Counted from the first letter of the stretch, positions 7,950 through 17,161 are shown. The stretch is 45,735 nucleotides of DNA from an uncultured Microscilla sp. (GCF_947493425.1 NZ_CANLRP010000053.1:1-45735); one strand, 5' to 3'. The notes: generated by a model not told the origin, from the sequence alone. Program-made: numbers and translations.

Positions 7950-10883
7950 ATGGAGCAGTTTCCTGAGGAGTTTATAAAAGAACTAAAGGCTCAAGTAGCC
8001 AACCAGTTTGAAAGCATTGTAAGGTACCGCAAGCTAAAAAACGATGCTATAGACAAGACCCAACGGCAAAGTTATGAAGCTGAAATACAACGATGCATTA
8101 AAAATATTGATGAGCTACGCCAAGGCTTCTTACTTAAGATGACAGCTTCTGAGCATACGCCGAGCAATCAGGAGATTTACCAGAAAACTAAAGAAGTGAT
8201 CAAACAAGTGGCCAAAGTAATTGGCGATAAAAATGTAGTGAATCTGGGAGAAGTCGTCCATCAAATCAATAACTCGCAAATAGGCACCCTCAATATTTAC
8301 CACTACCACGCTCCGCCTCCGCTGACCCCACAAAATATAGTGGCTTATTATGAGGCAAACAACCAAAAAAATTACCAAGGTGTTATCTTGCATGACCCGC
8401 AAGACATGCGTTTGGATCAAATTTATGTAGAACCTTCCTTTAGTAGTCATCACTCGTGTTTGGCAGGCACACCCAACCAATCAGGTAGCATCAGCACTGT
8501 TGAGATAAAGGAGTTGGGAAGAACCCACAAGCAAGAAAAGCTTTATTACCATAAAGAAAAACAATTTGTTGGTTTACATCAACCCATCTCAGCCAATGAT
8601 TTTTTGAAAACAATTTTGCTCGGTGAAAACGATCCCTCCTTTGCTAATAAAGCAGCAGCTCTTCCACAAAAATTCCAGCAATCGCGCTTGTTCTTTTTGC
8701 TCGGAATGCCAGGGCAAGGAAAAACCTCGTTTTGTCACCGCTTGTTTTATGACCTCACCACCAGCCAACACCTGAAGCAATATGTGTTTTATGTGCGGTT
8801 GCGGGTGTTGCCCGATGAGGTGATTAAAAACCCACAAAAGGTTATTTTTGAAAGAATTGCCCAAACCATCAAAAAACAGGTAAAGAAAGTATCTTTGGAT
8901 GAAACAGACTTGTGCCATAGCATATTGATTCTTGATGGGTTGGACGAGCTGGCAATGGTTTCGCGCGACAATGAAGATGTTGCCAACGATTTTTGCGGCA
9001 AGCTACAGCAATGGGTAGATGACGAATTGTATGACCAAATGAAAATTGTGGTGACTTCTCGTTTGCACTACCTGGATTTTGACAAGGTAAATGGAACACA
9101 TGCAACTACTTTTATTATGCAGCTAGAGGAGTTTGACCAAGACCAACAAAAGGAGTGGGTAAAAAAGTTTAGCCAAGTCTATCCGAACAAGTTTACGCTG
9201 GAGCATTTGGAAGAATATAGTCAAATAGACCCGCGTACTGGCAAACCTAAATACAAAAGTCTTAACGAATTGTTGCGCCTGCCTATTTTGCTCTATTTTA
9301 TTGCTCAAATAGACGAGCCCTTGACCGAAGATACCACCCGCGCACAAATCTACGAAAAGGTGTTTGAGGTAGTGCTCAAGCGTACTTACGACGATGGTGT
9401 ACGAGTGCATCATTCTACCCCTCAACAACAACAAGAATACCGTCAGTTTTTGCAAAGCCTTGCTTTTGATATATTTGCTATGGGCACCGATTTTATTCCC
9501 AAAGATAAAGTGGACATACCTGAAGGAGTGAGGGAAAACCGACGCCATCTGTTGGCTAATTTTTACTTTAGAGAGTTGCATAACGAAGGCGCGATTGAGT
9601 TTTTACATAAGTCGTTGCAAGAGTTTCTTACTGCCGAAAAAGTCAAAGAGGCTTTGCAAGTATTTGCCCAGGCAAGGTATCAAACAGCAGCGTTGACCGA
9701 TGAGCAAAACAGCGAAATATTTGGGGCTTTGCAAGGCTTGCTTGGACTACATAGATTCAGCGTCGAAATTGCCGATTATTTGGTAGAGCTGCTAGGCGCA
9801 GTAGCACCCATCCAACGCCAAAAAATAGCCCATTGTTTGGTGCAGGCATTTCCGTATTTGCTAAAGAATGATTTTGTGTATCAATATGAAAATGCGCCCA
9901 ACCCGCGTTTGTCTCCCTTAAAGCAAAGTCAGGCATTTTGTTATAATTTTTGGTGGGTACTCAATCATTTGGAAGCGGAGAAAACTTACATATTTGATGA
10001 GGGTACTACCAGGCAATGGAATAATTACCTCAAACACACCAGAATCAAAGGTTTGTCTTTGAATCATCAAAGTTTTGAACACGCTGATTTGACGCAAGCT
10101 TTTTTACAGGATGCTCTTTTGAAACATGCTGACTTTAGTTTTTGCGAGTTTCCCCAAAGTAATCTTATGGGCGCTCAACTTTATAAAGCTAACTTTCAAC
10201 AAGCCAGCCTTAATCAAGTCAACTTAGATGGTGCTGACTTAACAGGAGCTAACTTGAAAGACACTGTCCTATCAGCCGCTATTCTTACAGGTGCTAATCT
10301 TCAGGGGGCAATTTTGAATAATACTATTTCGGAAAGGTCTTATCTGGGTAGTATCAAGTTAGATGAAGCTAACCTTCGAAATACATCTTTTGTTAAATCA
10401 AACCTACTCGAAGCCAGTTTTAAATATGCGGACTTTGAAGAGGCGGTTTTAGACGAAGCTACTCTGAGTCAAGCTAACTTTAATCGTGCTAATTTAATTA
10501 AAGCAAGCCTAAAAAACACCAATTTAGCAAAAGCCAACCTACAACAAGCCAACTTAACCGGAGCAACCCTGACAGGGGCTGACCTACAGCAAGCCGATTT
10601 GCAAGATGCCAAGCTCATAAATACTAACTTGAGCCATGCTAACTTGCACCTGGCTCAACTCCAAAATGCCCAATTGATAGGTTCCTCGCTTTATGAAACA
10701 GACTTATCAGGCAGTGATTTGTCCAGGGCTGTGTTTGAAGGGGTAGACCTCAGCCAAACCTTGTTGGGTGGGGCAACACTCACCAATGCCCTCTTTAGCC
10801 AAGTACGCATGACCCAAGCCCAATACGATGATGCCCAAGCCCAACATGCCAAGCTAAACGATGAGACGATTACGATTGTGTAG
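7950..10883 (+). CDS. NACHT NTPase with C-terminal pentapeptide repeats
   Basis: This 977-residue protein of the STAND NTPase class has three parts. An N-terminal helical region of about 240 residues includes SQIGTLNIYHYH (109-120) and has no domain I recognise. The NACHT core follows: Walker A GMPGQGKTS at 252-260, Walker B ILILDGLDEL at 325-334, a sensor-like TSRLHYLDF near 369, and the NACHT-associated FLHKSLQEFLTAE at 551-563. From about 705 to 950 there are pentapeptide repeats of the A(D/N)Lxx type, which fold into a right-handed beta helix. Bacterial NACHT proteins are often antiphage sensors, and the position opposite cmr1 fits a defence island. The protein is probably cytoplasmic. 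Here the usual leucine-rich or TPR sensor is replaced by the pentapeptide helix. The trigger and effector activity are unknown. Confidence 0.85.
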   Translation: MEQFPEEFIKELKAQVANQFESIVRYRKLKNDAIDKTQRQSYEAEIQRCIKNIDELRQGFLLKMTASEHTPSNQEIYQKTKEVIKQVAKVIGDKNVVNLGEVVHQINNSQIGTLNIYHYHAPPPLTPQNIVAYYEANNQKNYQGVILHDPQDMRLDQIYVEPSFSSHHSCLAGTPNQSGSISTVEIKELGRTHKQEKLYYHKEKQFVGLHQPISANDFLKTILLGENDPSFANKAAALPQKFQQSRLFFLLGMPGQGKTSFCHRLFYDLTTSQHLKQYVFYVRLRVLPDEVIKNPQKVIFERIAQTIKKQVKKVSLDETDLCHSILILDGLDELAMVSRDNEDVANDFCGKLQQWVDDELYDQMKIVVTSRLHYLDFDKVNGTHATTFIMQLEEFDQDQQKEWVKKFSQVYPNKFTLEHLEEYSQIDPRTGKPKYKSLNELLRLPILLYFIAQIDEPLTEDTTRAQIYEKVFEVVLKRTYDDGVRVHHSTPQQQQEYRQFLQSLAFDIFAMGTDFIPKDKVDIPEGVRENRRHLLANFYFRELHNEGAIEFLHKSLQEFLTAEKVKEALQVFAQARYQTAALTDEQNSEIFGALQGLLGLHRFSVEIADYLVELLGAVAPIQRQKIAHCLVQAFPYLLKNDFVYQYENAPNPRLSPLKQSQAFCYNFWWVLNHLEAEKTYIFDEGTTRQWNNYLKHTRIKGLSLNHQSFEHADLTQAFLQDALLKHADFSFCEFPQSNLMGAQLYKANFQQASLNQVNLDGADLTGANLKDTVLSAAILTGANLQGAILNNTISERSYLGSIKLDEANLRNTSFVKSNLLEASFKYADFEEAVLDEATLSQANFNRANLIKASLKNTNLAKANLQQANLTGATLTGADLQQADLQDAKLINTNLSHANLHLAQLQNAQLIGSSLYETDLSGSDLSRAVFEGVDLSQTLLGGATLTNALFSQVRMTQAQYDDAQAQHAKLNDETITIV

Positions 10884-11042
10884 GGGTGTTTTAGGGGCAA
10901 AGGTCTTTTGGAAGATAGGGAAGCCCCTTGGTTTAGTTTGACAAAAGCGCAAAAAAACACAGGTACGCAAAAATACTGCGCAGTCCCCCTTTTAAATTTG
11001 TAGCATCAATACAAACGTAAACCATTTGGTACATAAAAAACA

Positions 11043-12440
11043 ATGCTACTTACAATCACTACCACTCATCAGCCCACCACCGATTTGGGATACTTGCTAC
11101 ACAAACACCCCGATAAGTTTCAATCGGTAGCGCTATCTATTGGCAAAGCGCACATTTTTTATCCAGAAAGTACCCCCGAAAAAACAACCGTGGCTTTACT
11201 TTTAGACATTGACCCAATAGACATGGTGAGGGGAAGCCGAAACTTGGCAGGCAAAGGCTTTGCTTTGGGGCAATATGTCAACGACCGCCCCTATGTAGCT
11301 TCCTCTTTTATGAGCGTAGCCTTGGCAAAGGCTTTTTCTACAGCCATGAATGGTAAATGCAATGCCCGCCCAGCGCTGGTATCGGTTGAAATGCCACTCG
11401 TGGTCAGGATAGCCGTATTGCCTGCGCCTGCGGGTGGAGAACAATTGATTCGCAAATTGTTTGAACCATTGGGTTACACCGTTGGGTTGCAGCGCCACAC
11501 CCTGGATATGCAATTTGCTCAGTGGGGAGAAAGCAAATACTACACTTTAGAGCTGACGCATACCATTGCCCTCAAAGATTTATTGTCGCATTTGTATGTG
11601 CTCATTCCCGCCTTAGACAATGATAAACACTATTATGTAAGCCAAGGGGAAATTGATAAATTATTGGACAAAGGCAAGGGTTGGCTAGAAAAACATCCCG
11701 CCAAAGAACAAATCACTCGAAGGTACTTGATTAGTCTAGGTTCGCTTGCCAAAGAAGCCTTAAACAGGCTCAACGAAGCGGTAGAGGACAATACAGCAGA
11801 TGAAGTACCAGAAGAGATAAAACAAAAGAAGCAAACCCTGCATCAGCAACGGCTTGGGCAAGTACTGGAACAACTTAAAAAAGCGGGGGCTAAATCGGTC
11901 ATTGATTTGGGGTGTGGCGAAGGCAAGTTGTTGAAAATGTTGCTTAAGGAAAAACAGTTTGAGAAAATTGCCGGGATGGATGTGTCTTTTGGTGAGTTGC
12001 TCAAAGCCAAAAATAAATTATACTGGGACGAGATGGCACCCAAGCAAAAAGAGCGGATTCAACTTTTTCAAGGTGCATTGACTTATAGAGACAAAAGGCT
12101 GGAGGGGTATGATGCGGCGGCATTGGTAGAGGTGATTGAGCATTTAGACGAAAGTCGACTGAAATCGCTGGAAAGAGTGGTGTTTGAACTGGCTCGCCCC
12201 CAAACAATGATTATTACCACCCCCAATGCCGAATATAATGTGATGTATGACCACCTGGAGGCAGGGCACATGAGGCATACCGACCACCGCTTTGAATGGA
12301 CAAGAGAAGCGTTTGAAAGTTGGGCAACTGACCTTGCCAAACGACATAATTATACGGTAAATTTTTTGCCCATAGGCTCAGAAGAACCAGCCATAGGAGC
12401 ACCGTCACAAATGGGTATTTTTACAATTAAGAAATCATAA
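11043..12440 (+). CDS. hen1: RNA 3'-terminal ribose 2'-O-methyltransferase Hen1
   Basis: Bacterial Hen1 methylates the 2'-OH at the 3' end of cleaved RNA before Pnkp seals it, which protects the repaired junction from being cut again. The 465-residue protein has the usual bacterial N-terminal domain (about 1-240) and a C-terminal SAM-dependent methyltransferase. The SAM loop is VIDLGCGEGKL at 286-296. The metal-binding set of the Hen1 family is present as E363, E366 and H367 in EVIEH plus H415 in TDHRFEW. The gene is separated from pnkp by only 4 bp, so the two form an operon. It starts 159 bp after the NACHT gene, with no obvious terminator between them. The assignment is firm. Confidence 0.93.
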   Translation: MLLTITTTHQPTTDLGYLLHKHPDKFQSVALSIGKAHIFYPESTPEKTTVALLLDIDPIDMVRGSRNLAGKGFALGQYVNDRPYVASSFMSVALAKAFSTAMNGKCNARPALVSVEMPLVVRIAVLPAPAGGEQLIRKLFEPLGYTVGLQRHTLDMQFAQWGESKYYTLELTHTIALKDLLSHLYVLIPALDNDKHYYVSQGEIDKLLDKGKGWLEKHPAKEQITRRYLISLGSLAKEALNRLNEAVEDNTADEVPEEIKQKKQTLHQQRLGQVLEQLKKAGAKSVIDLGCGEGKLLKMLLKEKQFEKIAGMDVSFGELLKAKNKLYWDEMAPKQKERIQLFQGALTYRDKRLEGYDAAALVEVIEHLDESRLKSLERVVFELARPQTMIITTPNAEYNVMYDHLEAGHMRHTDHRFEWTREAFESWATDLAKRHNYTVNFLPIGSEEPAIGAPSQMGIFTIKKS

Positions 12441-12444
12441 AAAA

Positions 12445-15021
12445 ATGGAAATTAATGTACCTGAATTATCATTGGTATTGCTGGTAGGGGCTTCGGGTTC
12501 GGGTAAAAGCACCTTTGCCCGTCAGCATTTTGCCCAGTATGAGGTGGTATCGTCCGACGAATGCCGTGCGATGGTGTCGAACAACGAAAACAGCAAGGAT
12601 GCCACCAACGACGCCTTTGATTTGCTCTATTATATGGTGGGCAAACGCCTCAAGAGAGGCTTGTTGACTGTAGTAGACGCCACCAATGTGCAAGCGTCGT
12701 CGCGCAAGGGGTTGGTAGCACTTGCCCGCGAATACCATGTATTGCCCGTAGTCATTGTGTTAGAGCTGTCCCAAAAGGTGTGCGAAGCACGCAATCGGGC
12801 AAGGGCAGATCGTGACTTTGGGGGGCATGTGGTTCGCCAACAATTGCAACAACTCAAAAAATCTATCAAAGGGCTCAAAAGAGAGGGCTTTCGTAAGATT
12901 TATAGGCTCAAATCTCCCGAAGAAGTAGCAAGCGTTACCAGCATTGGGCGGGAAAAACTCTATAATGATAAAAAACATATTTCGGGACCTTTTGACATCA
13001 TCGGAGACATTCATGGCTGTTATGACGAAACCGTTGAGTTGCTAGAAAAACTTGGCTACCAACTAGAGGCAACCCAAGACAACGGCAGCAACTTTGGAGT
13101 GGAGGTAAGCCATCCTCAAAATCGCCAGGTAATTTTTCTGGGAGACTTGGTAGATAGAGGCCCTGGCTCGCCTGCCGTGTTGAAACTAGTGATGAGTATG
13201 GTAAACAGTGGGGTGGCTTGGTGTGTACCTGGCAATCACGACCTCAAGCTGCATAAAAAGCTCAAGGGCAAACAAGTGGCCATTAACCACGGCTTAGCCG
13301 AAACCTTGGAACAATTAGCCGCAGAACCACCCGCGTTTATAGCACAGGTCAAAGAGTTTTTGTATGGGTTGGTGAGCCATTATGTGTTTGATGGGGGCAA
13401 GCTCGTAGTAGCTCATGCAGGCATCAAAGAAGAAATGCAGGGGAGAGGTTCGGGGGTGGTAAGGGCTTTTTGCCTATATGGTGAAACTACTGGCGAAATT
13501 GATGAGTTTGGCTTGCCGGTGCGTTACCACTGGGCAAATGAATACCGAGGCAATGCCAAGGTAGTGTATGGGCATACGCCTGTGCCTGAAGCCGAGTGGT
13601 TGAATAAAACCATTGACATTGACACAGGCTGTGTGTTTGGTGGAAAGTTAACGGCTTTGCGTTATCCTGAAGAAACCCTGGTGTCGGTGGCAGCCAAAAA
13701 AGTGTACAGCGAGCCTGTGCGCCCATTAGAGCCCAAAAAAGAAGAAGTGCTGAGCCATCAACAGGCGTATGATGACCTACTGGATATAGAAGATGTGACC
13801 GGAAAACGAATTGTGCAAACCCGGCTAAGACATAATATCACCATTCAAGAAGAAAACTCCATTTCGGCGTTGGAAGTCATGAGTCGTTTTGCCATCAACC
13901 CCAAATGGTTGATTTATTTGCCGCCCACTATGTCGCCTTGTGCCACCAGCGAATTGCCCAACTTTTTAGAACATCCCCAACAAGCCATCAATTATTATAA
14001 AAGTCGGGGCGTTGAAAAAATCGTTTGCGAAGAAAAACATATGGGTTCCCGGGTGGTGTTGGTCATTTGCAGAGATGAATCGGTGGCTCAATCTCGCTTT
14101 GGCGTCATCAACGAAGGCATCGGGGTAGCCTATACGCGCACAGGAAGAAATTTTTTTACCGATAAAAACCTGGAAGAACAATTTCTACTGCGCGTGAACC
14201 AGGCTTTAACCAAGGCTAATTTTTGGGAGGCACATCAGACCAACTGGGTATGTTTAGATACAGAGCTCATGCCTTGGTCGGCAAAAGCCCAAGCTTTGTT
14301 GCAAAATCAATACGCCTCGGTGGGGGCATCTGCCGAAAACGCCCTACTTGAGGTCAATCAAGTATTACAACAAGCCATTGATCGTGGCCTGACCGATGCC
14401 CAAGATTTGCTGGAGAAGTTTGCCTATAAACAGACAGCCATCAGCAAATATCAACAAGCTTATCGCAATTATTGTTGGGAGGTAAGCTCGGTAGAAGATT
14501 ATCAACTGGCTCCCTTTCATGTGTTGGCTACCGAAGGAGGAGTACACACGGATAAAAACCATGGGTGGCACATGGAGCAAATCAGCAAAGTTTGCGCGGC
14601 TGATCCGCAAATTTTCCGAGCCACCCCTTACCAAGTCATAGACACCCAAAACGAGGCTAGTGTACAAACCGCCATTGATTGGTGGATGGAACTGACGGCT
14701 AAAGGAGGTGAAGGAATGGTAGTGAAACCCTACGACTTTGTGGTGTATGGTAGCAAAGAGGGCTTATTGCAGCCTGCCGTAAAGTGCAGAGGGAGCGAAT
14801 ACTTGCGCATTATTTATGGCCCAGAGTATGACTTGCCTGCAAACCTCCAGCGACTTAAAAACCGCGCCTTGGGGCGTAAACGTTCCCTGGCTTTGCGAGC
14901 GTTTGCTTTGGGGGTTGAAGCTCTGGAACGTTTTGTCCGCAAAGAGCCTTTGAGACGCGTACACGAATCGGTCTTTGGTGTACTGGCGCTAGAGAGCGAA
15001 GAAGTAGACCCTAGGCTGTAA
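12445..15021 (+). CDS. pnkp: Polynucleotide kinase-phosphatase-ligase Pnkp (RNA repair)
   Basis: Bacterial Pnkp heals and seals broken RNA together with Hen1. Three domains are visible in the 858 residues. The 5' kinase has the P-loop GASGSGKST at 15-23. The metallophosphatase has GDIHG at 187-191, GDLVDRG at 233-239 and GNHD at 263-266, followed by later histidines such as H324 and H377. The ligase-like nucleotidyltransferase has EEKHMGSR at 529-536, with K531 the expected lysyl-AMP nucleophile. Length and domain order match the family, and all main motifs are intact, so the enzyme should be active. Known substrates of this pair are RNAs, such as tRNAs, cut by ribotoxins. The placement between cmr genes and the CRISPR array suggests a link with defence, which is inference. 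Confidence 0.95.
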   Translation: MEINVPELSLVLLVGASGSGKSTFARQHFAQYEVVSSDECRAMVSNNENSKDATNDAFDLLYYMVGKRLKRGLLTVVDATNVQASSRKGLVALAREYHVLPVVIVLELSQKVCEARNRARADRDFGGHVVRQQLQQLKKSIKGLKREGFRKIYRLKSPEEVASVTSIGREKLYNDKKHISGPFDIIGDIHGCYDETVELLEKLGYQLEATQDNGSNFGVEVSHPQNRQVIFLGDLVDRGPGSPAVLKLVMSMVNSGVAWCVPGNHDLKLHKKLKGKQVAINHGLAETLEQLAAEPPAFIAQVKEFLYGLVSHYVFDGGKLVVAHAGIKEEMQGRGSGVVRAFCLYGETTGEIDEFGLPVRYHWANEYRGNAKVVYGHTPVPEAEWLNKTIDIDTGCVFGGKLTALRYPEETLVSVAAKKVYSEPVRPLEPKKEEVLSHQQAYDDLLDIEDVTGKRIVQTRLRHNITIQEENSISALEVMSRFAINPKWLIYLPPTMSPCATSELPNFLEHPQQAINYYKSRGVEKIVCEEKHMGSRVVLVICRDESVAQSRFGVINEGIGVAYTRTGRNFFTDKNLEEQFLLRVNQALTKANFWEAHQTNWVCLDTELMPWSAKAQALLQNQYASVGASAENALLEVNQVLQQAIDRGLTDAQDLLEKFAYKQTAISKYQQAYRNYCWEVSSVEDYQLAPFHVLATEGGVHTDKNHGWHMEQISKVCAADPQIFRATPYQVIDTQNEASVQTAIDWWMELTAKGGEGMVVKPYDFVVYGSKEGLLQPAVKCRGSEYLRIIYGPEYDLPANLQRLKNRALGRKRSLALRAFALGVEALERFVRKEPLRRVHESVFGVLALESEEVDPRL

Positions 15022-15426
15022 GGGTGGGTTTTGCTCAGGGCGAATTTGACTTTGGTCACATCCAGGACCCAGCACACCAGGCTAAGAGGTATGGCAAAAA
15101 CTCCTGTTAGCTTTTTAATTGGTGTTTCAAATTCGCAAAAATGATAAATATATTTTGGTACCCCCTCAATATTTGCCCACATCACAGAGGTTTTTAAAAC
15201 CGCACAGCAAGCAAAGAAAGCAGCCCAAGGTTTCGCTTTGGGAGCAAATGGGCAAGTGTAGCGAGCGAAATCAAGGAAGAAGGGCCAGTAGACGCGTTCC
15301 CTTGGGGTTTGTATTATAGCAATGCTCAAGCGCTTGAGTATAGGCTTTGTGAGGGGAATATAGGGTGATTGAGGCGTTTGTTTGCCCCAATATCCTCAAA
15401 ACTAAGGAGAAAACTCTATGCACAAT
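15022..15426. other. Noncoding region between pnkp and the CRISPR block
   Basis: I see no convincing gene here. The segment contains the copy of the candidate operator (15391-15409). The left arm of the array-flanking inverted repeat begins immediately to the right. Confidence 0.5.
15391..15409. promoter_or_regulatory. Second copy of the cmr/NACHT intergenic motif
   Basis: This 19-bp segment differs at one base from 7850-7868 in the divergent cmr1/NACHT promoter region. It lies 18 bp before the left inverted repeat of the CRISPR block. The shared sequence could be a common regulator site or part of a dispersed repeat. Confidence 0.35.
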
Positions 15427-15544
15427 TAGGGCTTTCTTATAAAAAGCGAGAAACCTCTCTGAAGCTTGCAAAGCACAAGGTTTCGATCGGGCGTGGAGAC
15501 ACTGCCCTCCGAGGACAAGCTCGGAGCAGGTGAGGCGGAAAGTT
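15427..15544 (+). repeat. Left 118-bp inverted repeat flanking the CRISPR array
   Basis: This segment is the reverse complement of 17673-17790 with 4 mismatches in 118 bp. It ends 31 bp before the first degenerate CRISPR repeat. It contains a GGTTTCGATCG core that also appears in the units inserted in the array trailer. Short peptide-like frames across it are not credible genes. Confidence 0.9.
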
Positions 15545-15670
15545 CTGCCACATCTTTTACACCAAAACTTGTTACGTTTCAATCCTTGTTTTAATGGAAG
15601 TTGCTCTTAGATCTGGTAAATTATGTATGCGTTTGGTTTGCCGTAGTGCAGTTTTAATGGAAGTAGCTCT

Positions 15671-15949
15671 CCTTGCTTTATTACCACCCTCGCCTCGGTT
15701 GTGTGTCTTCACCAGAGCCGTCAGGCTACTATTTTTTTACCCCTGAAATATCTTTCAGTGCCCAAGTTTTGGTGACTCGATCAGCGCGTGGGGACACTCG
15801 CTGAGGCGGTGACGGTATTTTTTAAGTGATTTTTTACTATGCTCCTCTTAACCTGACGGCTATGGTGTCTTCACCAATTGATAAATCCCGCTACACGGGG
15901 GCGATCGAAACCTAAAAAAAAGAGACTCAATGGTTTAGCAAGCAAGAGA
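15671..15949. repeat. First copy of the array insert, interrupted by a MITE-like element
   Basis: This is the same sequence as 15982-16096 (expected 117 bp against 115, differing mainly by two extra bases in an A run and one substitution), plus a 151-bp insertion and an 11-bp target duplication. It sits between the CRISPR fragment ending at 15670 and the truncated repeat at 15950. Confidence 0.8.
15714..15864. mobile_element. 151-bp MITE-like element with target-site duplication
   Basis: The ends are imperfect inverted repeats: agagccgtcagg on the left, and cctgacggctat on the right, which pair at 11 of 12 bases. Both sides carry the 11-bp sequence gtgtcttcacc (15703-15713 and 15865-15875). 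The empty site is preserved in the paralogous copy around 16012-16025, where this sequence occurs once. There is no coding capacity, so it must have moved with a transposase from elsewhere. Its interior shares short blocks with the array-flanking inverted repeats (cgatc...gcgtgg...gacact and tgaggcgg). Because the TSD and the TIR overlap partly, the exact TSD length could be 9-11 bp. Confidence 0.75.
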
Positions 15950-15981
15950 GTTTCAATCCTTGTTTTAATGGATGTTGCTCT

Positions 15982-16096
15982 CCTTGCTTTATTACCACCC
16001 TCGCCTCGGTTGTGTGTCTTCACCAATTGATAAATCCCGCTACACGGGAGCGATCGAAACCTAAAAAAGAGACTCAATGGTTTAGCAAGCAAGAGA
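15982..16096. repeat. Second copy of the 115-bp insert inside the CRISPR trailer
   Basis: This 115-bp segment lies between a CRISPR repeat truncated after GCTCT and the first complete repeat. It is far longer than the 35-38 bp spacers. It is a near-identical duplicate of the insert at 15671-15949. Its ends are weakly inverted (ctccttgcttta and tttagcaagcaagag), and it holds a GGTTTCGATCG core on the minus strand, so it may be a small mobile palindrome that entered a repeat and was then duplicated with it. Confidence 0.75.
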
Positions 16097-17161
16097 GTTT
16101 CAATCCTTGTTTTAATGGATGTTGCTCTGAAAGATTCTGAATCCATCAATTTAAGTAACAATGTATACAGTTTCAATCCTTGTTTTAATGGATGTTGCTC
16201 TGAAAGAGAATGCAAATACTTCTGCACGAGTTTGGGCACTATTAGTTTCAATCCTTGTTTTAATGGATGTTGCTCTGAAAGATAAGCAAAATGACTGAAA
16301 TGGCACGGGTGAATGGGTTTCAATCCTTGTTTTAATGGATGTTGCTCTGAAAGACTTTTTACATCTCCCGTGCCCCATAAGCCAAGCTTGGTTTCAATCC
16401 TTGTTTTAATGGATGTTGCTCTGAAAGCTGTGTTGGCTGCCGTCCAAGTCATCACTACCAAGAAGTTTCAATCCTTGTTTTAATGGATGTTGCTCTGAAA
16501 GAATTTGGACTAGCTGGCTTGCCGGATGGTTTTATTGGGTTTCAATCCTTGTTTTAATGGATGTTGCTCTGAAAGTGCGCCGCTTGGTATGTATATCTTC
16601 TTGCTCATACTGTTTCAATCCTTGTTTTAATGGATGTTGCTCTGAAAGTACGGGTGCTGCAAAATTTGAAATTTGGGGAATTAAAGTTTCAATCCTTGTT
16701 TTAATGGATGTTGCTCTGAAAACTAAAAGAGCACCACCAATGCTCAGGGCGCTATTTCGTTTCAATCCTTGTTTTAATGGATGTTGCTCTGAAAGTTCTT
16801 GCTATTTGTTGCTCCAGGTCTTTAGCATGATGTTTCAATCCTTGTTTTAATGGATGTTGCTCTGAAAGTTACCTAACACGTAGTAGTAGTTGATATTGAC
16901 AATGTTTCAATCCTTGTTTTAATGGATGTTGCTCTGAAAGTTAGGAAGCTTTAACCCAATACACGAAAGCCATTGGAGTTTCAATCCTTGTTTTAATGGA
17001 TGTTGCTCTGAAAGCCTTGTTACGCAAACTCAAGACAGTGACCTTGATGAGTTTCAATCCTTGTTTTAATGGATGTTGCTCTGAAAGTGTCTATATCAAC
17101 CTCATAGAGCGTTCGCAAATGCTTGTTTCAATCCTTGTTTTAATGGATGTTGCTCTGAAAG

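Larger units (their letters stand above)
15576..17161 (-). CRISPR. CRISPR array: 15 complete repeats plus 3 decayed trailer repeats
   Basis: A 37-bp repeat (plus strand GTTTCAATCC...GCTCTGAAAG) occurs in 15 complete copies starting at 16097, 16170, 16245, 16317, 16391, 16465, 16539, 16612, 16686, 16759, 16832, 16904, 16978, 17051 and 17125. The 14 spacers between them are 35-38 bp and all look different. The copy at 16686 has one terminal substitution. On the minus strand the repeat ends in ATTGAAAC, the usual 8-nt crRNA 5' tag of type III systems, so transcription should run right to left. In agreement, the left end is decayed: copies at 15576-15607 and 15950-15981 stop at GCTCT, and one at 15651-15670 is a fragment. 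The repeat can fold weakly (ATCC pairs with GGAT). It probably supplies the Cmr complex encoded in the window. Confidence 0.97.

Noticed and set aside
7950..10883. Calling the NACHT protein a cOA effector of the type III system
   Set aside because: No CARF or SAVED-like motif could be seen in the N-terminal region, so a direct link to cOA is unsupported.
15982..16096. Treating the 115-bp segment as an ordinary long spacer
   Set aside because: It is three times the normal spacer length, is duplicated nearly identically, and adjoins repeats truncated at the same base. A match to a phage would reopen this.
15576..17161. Transcription of the array on the plus strand, based on repeats ending in GAAAG
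   Set aside because: The minus-strand repeat ends in ATTGAAAC, the usual type III 5' tag, and repeat decay at the left end fits a trailer there.
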